A program made the position numbers and the translations under genes. This document shows positions 23,216-29,589 of a stretch of 32,568 nt of DNA, one piece after another (position 1 is the stretch's first letter; each line of letters begins with the position of its first letter). The DNA is taken from positions 1 through 32,568 of the forward strand of contig JALZUG010000019.1 in NCBI GenBank assembly GCA_023301685.1, given 5' to 3'. The notes under the pieces are model-generated. The model saw only the letters and a list, made by a program, of their open reading frames with translations. It had not been told where the DNA came from and did no database searches. Origin of the DNA: Rickettsiaceae bacterium (GTDB taxonomy: Bacteria > Pseudomonadota > Alphaproteobacteria > Rickettsiales > Rickettsiaceae).

Positions 23216-23355
23216 TCTTTAGAATCTCGCCATATATTTTAAGCCATTAGAAAAAGAACGCTTTAGCTCAAACCAATTAGTACGGAATGCAAGAAGCTTT
23301 TTCGACCACTTCAAAAAACTTACTAATGAATTTTTTGTAAATAACACTTAAATAT

Positions 23356-24570
23356 ATGACACTAACACTTGGAAACGATTTAACCGGAACTACAGCACGT
23401 GAAGTTAGCGCAGCTAGTCGCAGACTAGCACAGCTTGGTGATAGTATGGTTACTGGCGATGATAAAGGTATCGAAGTAGTAGATGGATTTTTAGGAAGCT
23501 CGCTGCGAGATACAGAAATTATTCTAGGAGCAATTGCACAAACAACCTCATACGCAACAAATATAATTTCAATTACCGAACAATATCTAGATACTATCGG
23601 ATCTTTTTTACAAAAAGGCCTTATTACTATTGCAACTGTTAGCTCATTATCCACAGATAAAGTAGCAGTGTTACAGAAAAATATCGATGACATAATGGCT
23701 CAAATTGATCTACTAATATCTTCTGCAAGTTTTGATAATAGGGAGCTACTGGGTGGACAGGCTCAAAATATTAATGTTCAGGTAGGGCTAAATATAGCTG
23801 ACAAGCTAAATATAAACGTTAGAGATATTAGTGGAAACAATTTGTACAGAACTTCAATTACTCGAGCTATGAACGAGTGGATCGCTGCCGACCCAACTGC
23901 TGGAAGGTCTGACAGACATAACACCCCAGAAGAACTAAGGCAAGCTATTCTTAATAACGAGAATCTAATCTTTGCTAATGCCGATCTAACATACACATCC
24001 GTAGGTACTGGTAATGCTTATGACCCTCTTGCACCAGGTGCAAGTACTATAATCAATGCAGTTACTTATGTAAAAGACAACTTTCCAAAGCTGTTTGAAT
24101 CCTCTGAAGAAATGCTACCTACACTGAATAACGCAGTGCAATTAGTAGCAGGAGCACCTGCCTCAATCAGCGCAGCAAACGGACATCAAATTGGACTTGC
24201 ATTAATTAATGACTTTAATGCACTTATTGAATTTTTTGATTTTTTAAATCAGACTAAAATCGACATTACCACTTCAAAAGGTCGCACTATTGCACTTGAC
24301 GTGTTTACTACTGCTATTAATGAAATCAGAGCTGAACAGGCAAGTCTACGCAATCAAAAAACAAGTTTATTTGAATCAGTTGACGCCCTGCGTGCTACAG
24401 TTAATGTTACGCAAAAAGCAGCTGACTCGTACTTAAAAACTGATTATGTACTATCTGCTCAGCAATATTCCGAGCTAATTAGGACAGTAGTTGCTTCAAT
24501 CACTGCGCTTCAAGCCGCAAACAAAATCCCTGAAGCTGCACAAAGACTAGTTGATGCTCTTGCTAGGTAA
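23356..24570 (+). CDS. Divergent flagellin
   Basis: The 404-aa protein keeps the two-ended flagellin plan. The N-terminal helices (residues about 1-115) contain SRRLAQLGDSMVTGDD and the heptad-rich IDDIMAQIDLLISSASFDNRELLGG, the usual D1 segment. The C-terminal helices (about 315-404) contain INEIRAEQASLRNQKTSLFESVDALRATVNVTQKAADSYLKTD and then a hydrophobic end. The variable middle (about 130-310) should face outside the filament. Both ends lack the common NxxA and SLL sequences of typical flagellins, so it is divergent. There is no Cys, as usual for flagellins. It is alone here; no other flagellar gene is in the window. There is no visible Shine-Dalgarno site before ATG 23356. Confidence 0.82.
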   Translation: MTLTLGNDLTGTTAREVSAASRRLAQLGDSMVTGDDKGIEVVDGFLGSSLRDTEIILGAIAQTTSYATNIISITEQYLDTIGSFLQKGLITIATVSSLSTDKVAVLQKNIDDIMAQIDLLISSASFDNRELLGGQAQNINVQVGLNIADKLNINVRDISGNNLYRTSITRAMNEWIAADPTAGRSDRHNTPEELRQAILNNENLIFANADLTYTSVGTGNAYDPLAPGASTIINAVTYVKDNFPKLFESSEEMLPTLNNAVQLVAGAPASISAANGHQIGLALINDFNALIEFFDFLNQTKIDITTSKGRTIALDVFTTAINEIRAEQASLRNQKTSLFESVDALRATVNVTQKAADSYLKTDYVLSAQQYSELIRTVVASITALQAANKIPEAAQRLVDALAR

Positions 24571-24921
24571 AACGTTTATACGCCTACAAATATAATAATT
24601 CAACTCAAATATAATGCAGTAAAACACTGGGTAAGCCGCGCTTCGCTCGCTAGACGATGCTTAAACTTATTTTCATGTCACCTTATAAGGAACGGTGTGA
24701 TTCGGTAACCCATAAAACCTTGCAATTAGTTGCATTTCTATAAGTTGCCTCGGCATTTTCTCGTCATAGCGAGCGAAGCGTGGCTATCCAGACACTTACC
24801 ACGTACAAAACACCTTTTTATAAGACTCAAAAAATCGTAACTCTAACTCACTCAATAACAAAAATACTTGTTGATACCTATATAACCATTGAATTTACTA
24901 ACAAATAACGAGATAAATACG
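24571..24921. repeat. Gene-free region with palindromic repeat element (about 24626-24795)
   Basis: I see no gene in these 351 bases. They hold a long imperfect inverted repeat: 24635-24657 and 24761-24784 share the core CGCTTCGCTCGCTA and the flanking GCC and GACGA, with one substitution and one extra base. Weak similarity continues outward (ACTGGGTA against the complement of TATCCAG). The about 100-bp interior has smaller symmetries, CCTTATAAGG and TGCAATTAGTTGCA. The right arm resembles the GTCATTGCGAGCGAAGC-type palindromic elements found between genes in Rickettsiales and other bacteria. Local G+C is higher than around it. Confidence 0.7.
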
Positions 24922-26322
24922 TTAACTTGCCCTCTCAATCTTGATTTGATTCAGAGATTTGCCCTTTAACACTTCTGATAATGTATTTGCAAACCTCCAA
25001 ACATCATAAAACCCGTTATATAATGGCATTGGTGATACCCGAATTACATTTGGCTTCTTGAAATCTGCAATAACACCTTTTTCGACAAGCTTACTAAACA
25101 AAATTTCAGAATCTTTTTTAATTAAAAGAGATATTTGACACCCTCTTTTATTTATATCTCTTGGAGTTATAATCTCAATTGTATCTGAGTCAATATAATC
25201 TATTAGATACTCTAGATACGAGGTAAGTCTAATTGATTTTTCTCGGTAAGCGGCTATCCCAACTTCATCAAATAATTTCAATGATGCTTGCAAAGGAGCC
25301 ATACTAAAAATAGGTGGTTCACTTGGTTGCCACGAATCAGCACTGTCTATAGGTAAAAAATTCTTTTGTTTCTCAGGTGACATGCGAGCCTTTGGATCAC
25401 TACCCCACCAACCGGCAAATCTGTGTAATGCTGGATTTTTTACGTGTATTTTATTTACAAATAATCCTCCTACTGCACCTGGTCCACCCGACATATATTT
25501 GTAATTACACCACGCCGCAAAATCTACATCCCATTTGTGCAACTTTAGCGGAATATTACCAACTGAATGTGCCAAATTAATCCCGACTACTGCACCATTA
25601 TTATGCGCTAATTTGGTTAAGTTCTCTATATCAATAACTTGACCTGTTAAATGATTAACACTGCTTACTAGTATCAATGCTATACTATCTTTATTTTCTT
25701 TAAATTTTTCAACAAAATGATCAATTGTAAGTTCTTTTACATCTGACTCTTTTTCAACTATGACCAGCCCTTCATCAGGATCTATACCATGGAATTTCAG
25801 TTGGCTTTTAATAATATACAAATCTGAAATATAAACTGGCGACTCGATCATAATTTTATATCTATCTTTAGTAGGTCTATAAAATGAAACCATCGCCAAA
25901 TGCAGATTTGTAGATAGAGTATTCATCAGTACTATTTCTTCTGGATAAGCTCCTAATAGCTTTGAAAAACCGCTTCTAAATTTCTCATGGTATATATTCC
26001 ATGGATTTTTTTGCTTATATCTTCCTTTTACTCCTAATTTTTCCCAGTCTTTTATCTCATCTAGCATATATTCTCTAGCACCAAAAGGAGCTAGGCCCAT
26101 AACATGACCATTCAAGTAAACTACTGGATTGTCATTCTCATCAACTGGTATAGCAAATTTTTCTTTATAAGCTTGTAGTGGGTCAGTTGAATCAAGAGCT
26201 CTTGCACCTTTTTCATCAATTGAGAATAGTTCCGTGATATCTGAACTTAAATTAGCGACAGCTACTAAAGGAAAAAAGAAAATAACCAATAAAAAGTAGC
26301 TTAAAAAATTCTTAATTTTCAT
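24922..26322 (-). CDS. Exported kynureninase-like PLP enzyme with altered active site
   Basis: The 466-aa protein aligns with kynureninases of the human and Bacteroidetes type along its length. It has YLNGHVMGLAP (69-79), LMNTLSTNLHLAMVSFYRPT (132-151), the segment from residue 249 to PLP-binding Lys275 (CNYKYMSGGPG), GWWG (304-307), SEPPI (334-338), RGCQI (393-397) and IRVSPMPLYNGF (427-438) with Arg428. Kynureninase cleaves kynurenine or 3-hydroxykynurenine to alanine and (hydroxy)anthranilate. Oddities: residues 1-23 form a clear signal peptide (KIK, long hydrophobic core, AVA before Asn24). The Asp that binds the PLP ring nitrogen (human Asp250) is Asn249. The GNSLG motif reads GHVMG, and positions matching human His102 and Asn333 are Arg101 and Glu335. 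It is probably periplasmic or secreted, with changed or lost kynureninase activity. Confidence 0.88.
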   Translation of the reverse strand: MKIKNFLSYFLLVIFFFPLVAVANLSSDITELFSIDEKGARALDSTDPLQAYKEKFAIPVDENDNPVVYLNGHVMGLAPFGAREYMLDEIKDWEKLGVKGRYKQKNPWNIYHEKFRSGFSKLLGAYPEEIVLMNTLSTNLHLAMVSFYRPTKDRYKIMIESPVYISDLYIIKSQLKFHGIDPDEGLVIVEKESDVKELTIDHFVEKFKENKDSIALILVSSVNHLTGQVIDIENLTKLAHNNGAVVGINLAHSVGNIPLKLHKWDVDFAAWCNYKYMSGGPGAVGGLFVNKIHVKNPALHRFAGWWGSDPKARMSPEKQKNFLPIDSADSWQPSEPPIFSMAPLQASLKLFDEVGIAAYREKSIRLTSYLEYLIDYIDSDTIEIITPRDINKRGCQISLLIKKDSEILFSKLVEKGVIADFKKPNVIRVSPMPLYNGFYDVWRFANTLSEVLKGKSLNQIKIERAS

Positions 26323-26492
26323 ATAAAATTTCAGCTTATATTAAAATAATAAGAGAGCAATATAAAAGCTACTATGTAAAATGCAAGCACAAACTGCTAT
26401 TATTTAGAGCTAAAGATTTGATATTTAGTAATTTCGACAAATATATTACGATAAATATAATTTCTTAATAAGTTTGCAACCTACTAAATTAT

Positions 26493-26562
26493 CTATAGTA
26501 AAAATTGACAATCATTTCATTGAATACTAGCATCAATAAAAGGTTATAAATTTTTACTATAG
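26493..26562. repeat. 14-bp perfect inverted repeat around the transporter promoter
   Basis: CTATAGTAAAAATT (26493-26506) and its exact complement AATTTTTACTATAG (26549-26562) are 42 bp apart. The left arm overlaps the candidate -35 box; the right arm ends 4 bp before the start codon at 26567, where a ribosome site would be. It may be a pair of operator half-sites or, if transcription starts upstream, a hairpin that hides the start. Confidence 0.5.
26505..26533 (+). promoter_or_regulatory. Candidate promoter for the transporter/ABC pair
   Basis: A consensus -35 box TTGACA (26505-26510) is followed after 17 bp by TAGCAT (26528-26533), which matches the -10 consensus at four of six positions. 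Initiation near 26540 would leave a leader of about 25 nt. Confidence 0.4.
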
Positions 26563-26566
26563 TTTT

Positions 26567-27253
26567 ATGAAAAAAATGGCTACCACACAAACGAAATTCT
26601 ATAACTTACTTACATTAATTTTTATTTTTTGTTTATTCATTTCGAATATTGCTGAAATAAAGATTATAAATGTGTTTGGTCTTGCACAAGTTGGCGCAGG
26701 CACTGTATTTTTTCCACTACTATATGTACTAAATGATATAATAACTGAAATATATGGATTTTCAGCTAGCCGAAGAACTATATGGCTCGCTATGCTTTTT
26801 AGTATTGCATTTACACTTTCAATACAATTAATTCTAGTTTTGCCAGACGGCTATGATTGGCAAGAAAAAAAGGCTTTTGAAACAGTATTTATGCTATCGC
26901 CAAGAATTATGGTAGCTTCCCTGAGTAGCTATTTCCTTGGGGAATTAATTAATTCATCAATTTTATCAGCCCTAAAATTACAATTTCAAGGCAAGATGTT
27001 TGCCCTCAGAGCAATATTTAGTACACTAGTAGCATCATTCTTTGAGAGTATTATGTTTGGAGTAATTGCTTTTTATGGAAGAATCCCGGATGATGAACTA
27101 ATTAAAATGGCAATTATGCTGACAATCATGAAAGTGCTATATGAAGTTATAACGCTACCAATATCGCAAGCGCTTGTAAATTACTTAAAAAGATCAGAAC
27201 AACTAGACGTATATGAAAAACCATCCTTAAAGAAAATTTTACCTAATTGGTAA
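26567..27253 (+). CDS. Queuosine precursor transporter (YhhQ/QPTR, VUT family)
   Basis: The 228-aa protein is an integral membrane transporter of the VUT/YhhQ family, which imports queuosine precursors such as preQ0, preQ1 or queuine. Family marks are SNIAEIKIINVFG (26-38), the conserved FFPLLYVLNDIITEIYG (48-64) with the LNDIITE.YG core, and the later LGELINSSILSALK and LYEVITLP segments. About six membrane helices are visible. It links with queF at 5581, and together they suggest both synthesis and uptake of the precursor. There is no Shine-Dalgarno site; the ATG directly follows a dyad arm. The ABC transporter gene starts 43 bp downstream on the same strand. Confidence 0.9.
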   Translation: MKKMATTQTKFYNLLTLIFIFCLFISNIAEIKIINVFGLAQVGAGTVFFPLLYVLNDIITEIYGFSASRRTIWLAMLFSIAFTLSIQLILVLPDGYDWQEKKAFETVFMLSPRIMVASLSSYFLGELINSSILSALKLQFQGKMFALRAIFSTLVASFFESIMFGVIAFYGRIPDDELIKMAIMLTIMKVLYEVITLPISQALVNYLKRSEQLDVYEKPSLKKILPNW

Positions 27254-27296
27254 CTAAAAGACTTCTTTTAGGACTTTATTTTAAAATATTAGATTT

Positions 27297-29069
27297 ATGA
27301 ATAAACTTCCTACGAAGCTTTTACCTTTCTTCTGGCATTTTATTAAAAAGCAACCAATTAGTTTTGCCATTTTTTTTATAGCACCCTGTTCACAAGTACT
27401 GGAAGTGATTGCTATTCCGTACGCACTGAAGCTAATAATAGATGCAATAGAAGTAAATCTAGATTCTAGACATTTAATATTTGAAGCTATAACCCCTGCT
27501 TTGTGGCTTATTGGAGTATCATGGCTAGGTTTGGGAGTTATAGCAAGGTCTCAAGAATGGTGGCAAGGATATACTATTCCGCAGTTCCAAGCACAAGTAA
27601 GAATGTCTATAATCAGCCATATGCTTAATCACTCATATAGCTATTTTACAAATAGATTATCCGGTAAGATTGCAGCTAAAATTAATGATTTACCTAGAGC
27701 ACTAGATCATATTAGACTAAATATTTGCTGGAATATTATTACTACATTTGCAGTCTCAGTTACTTCACTTATAGTCATCTATTTAATCAAACCTATTTTT
27801 GCTCTTATTTTTCTTATTTGGATCATTTTACACTGTACAATTGCATACATATATTCTCCTAAAGTGAATGAGGCTTCTAAGCAGAATGCTAAAGACAGAA
27901 GTGCATTGGGTGGAAAAATAGTAGATACAATAAGCAATATCATTTCTCTAAAGCTTTTTTCTAGGAAAGATTATGAATTAAAATATATAGATAGATATCA
28001 GCAGATAGAAAAATTAAGCAATAAAAAACTAATTCATTCGCTAAACGCACTAAGACTTTTCTTCGAGATTCCAATAATGTTAATGATGATGTTTACTTTT
28101 TACTTTCTAATTGTAAATTGGCAAGATAAGCAAATATCTACTGGCGATTTTATTTTTATTGTAAATATCATGTTCAATATTATGAACAGTCTTTGGCATC
28201 TTGGAAATGCGCTGGCTGACCTTGCAAAAGAAATCGGAGTTGCTAAGCAATCTTTAGCATTGATCAATACTCCTTTTGACCTTCAAGATAAAAAAGATGC
28301 AGCTAATTTGATTACTCAAAATGGCGAAATTGAATTCCACAATGTAACTTTTAACTATCAACATAACTCTAACCTTTTTGAAAACAAAAATATTAAAATC
28401 AAAGCTGGTGAAAAAGTTGGATTAGTTGGTTTTTCGGGAAGTGGTAAAACAACATTCGTCAATTTAATACTCAGATTCTTTAATATACAATCTGGAAAAA
28501 TTACTATTGATGGACAATCTATTTCAGATGTTACGCAAGATTCTTTAAGAGAAAATATTACCGTAATACCTCAAGATACTGGATTATTTCACCGTACTTT
28601 ATTTGAAAACATAAAATATGGAAATGTTGAAGCCTCTGAAGAAGAAATTTATAAAGCAGCTAAAGATGCACATTGCGTAGAATTTATTGATCAGCTACCA
28701 GAAAAATATGAATCACTTGTAGGTGAGCGAGGAGTAAAGCTATCTGGGGGACAAAAGCAACGCATCGCTATAGCAAGAGCAATGCTCAAAAAAACACCAA
28801 TATTAATATTAGATGAAGCAACATCTGCTCTTGACTCAGTAACTGAAAAATATATTCAGAGCAGTCTTAGGAAATTAATGAAAAATAGAACTACAATCGT
28901 TATTGCTCATAGACTTTCTACACTTTCAGAAATGGATAGAATATTGGTCTTCAGCAACGGTGAAATAATTGAAGATGGAACTCACGACGAGCTAATTCGA
29001 AAAGATAGTCATTACAAAAAGCTCTGGCAAATGCAAGCTAATGGCTTCTTACCAGAAAAAGCAGTCTGA
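27297..29069 (+). CDS. ABC exporter, fused membrane and ATPase domains (MsbA/ABCB type)
   Basis: The 590-aa protein is an ABC half-transporter. Residues about 15-305 are the six-helix exporter domain. The nucleotide-binding domain (about 342-580) has Walker A GFSGSGKTT (378-386), Q-loop Gln426, signature LSGGQ (482-486), Walker B ILILDE (502-507), the D-loop SALD and switch His538. It should work as a homodimer that exports lipid, drug or peptide. The cargo is unknown, and no partner periplasmic protein or peptidase domain is seen. Similar Rickettsiales proteins are often annotated as multidrug or lipid exporters. It likely shares a transcript with the queuosine-precursor transporter, though the functions need not be linked. 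Confidence 0.93.
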   Translation: MNKLPTKLLPFFWHFIKKQPISFAIFFIAPCSQVLEVIAIPYALKLIIDAIEVNLDSRHLIFEAITPALWLIGVSWLGLGVIARSQEWWQGYTIPQFQAQVRMSIISHMLNHSYSYFTNRLSGKIAAKINDLPRALDHIRLNICWNIITTFAVSVTSLIVIYLIKPIFALIFLIWIILHCTIAYIYSPKVNEASKQNAKDRSALGGKIVDTISNIISLKLFSRKDYELKYIDRYQQIEKLSNKKLIHSLNALRLFFEIPIMLMMMFTFYFLIVNWQDKQISTGDFIFIVNIMFNIMNSLWHLGNALADLAKEIGVAKQSLALINTPFDLQDKKDAANLITQNGEIEFHNVTFNYQHNSNLFENKNIKIKAGEKVGLVGFSGSGKTTFVNLILRFFNIQSGKITIDGQSISDVTQDSLRENITVIPQDTGLFHRTLFENIKYGNVEASEEEIYKAAKDAHCVEFIDQLPEKYESLVGERGVKLSGGQKQRIAIARAMLKKTPILILDEATSALDSVTEKYIQSSLRKLMKNRTTIVIAHRLSTLSEMDRILVFSNGEIIEDGTHDELIRKDSHYKKLWQMQANGFLPEKAV

Positions 29070-29176
29070 GTAATTATGAAAATATCTTGTTAGCTTACGA
29101 AATTAGAATATTTATTTTCTAGATTTAGAGTAAAGAAAAACTATATAACTATGCAGCTACTCTAAAAAGCGCTAAG

Positions 29177-29434
29177 TTAAGAAACAATGCAGACACTGCT
29201 CTCTACTCCATCAACTGCAGAATTGTCACCTACAACAGGTGTATCATCACTGCCAACTCTGTACTTATCGGCTGGATTAGAATCTATTAGCCCTGCATCT
29301 TCCATCGCTTTTATAGTCGCTTCATATTCTTCTTGCTCCTTTTGCTTTTCATTTGTCTCTAGGAGCAAATGATTTGTTGCTTGAGTTTGAAGAGTTCTAC
29401 AGATGGGATCAAATTGCTGGTTATTGCCTTTCAT
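29177..29434 (-). CDS. 85-aa acidic protein with C-terminal CaaX-like motif
   Basis: I do not recognise the family. The frame from ATG 29434 encodes a hydrophilic, acidic protein. A helical Glu/Lys/Gln-rich middle (residues about 22-50, ETNEKQKEQEEYEATIKAME) is followed by a Gly/Asp/Val-rich tail that ends in CIVS directly before the TAA. Cys-aliphatic-aliphatic-Ser is a farnesylation (CaaX) box in eukaryotic cells. No clear ribosome site is visible, so the gene is less certain than its neighbours. It lies 155 bp after the patatin gene on the same strand. If real, it could be a small secreted effector that is lipidated in the host; this is inference. Confidence 0.55.
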   Translation of the reverse strand: MKGNNQQFDPICRTLQTQATNHLLLETNEKQKEQEEYEATIKAMEDAGLIDSNPADKYRVGSDDTPVVGDNSAVDGVESSVCIVS

Positions 29435-29589
29435 AATAGTTAATTAATTTTGAGTTTTGGGCATGATAGTCTGCAAAAAACAAAAAGCAATAGTTTTTAT
29501 TACTATCTAACTTGTAGCGCTAAATACCTTAATCATTGATTACATGAATAACCTTTCCATCCTGAAGAACACTTTCAAATAAAATGCTT

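Noticed and set aside
24922-26322. Kynureninase homologue as eukaryotic contamination
   Set aside because: The gene has no introns, has bacterial AT-rich codon use like its neighbours and a bacterial-type signal peptide, and is embedded in bacterial genes.
26323-26566. preQ1 riboswitch before the queuosine-precursor transporter
   Set aside because: I find no compact stem-loop with the conserved C-rich loop and A-rich tail, and the candidate promoter leaves only about 25 nt of leader.
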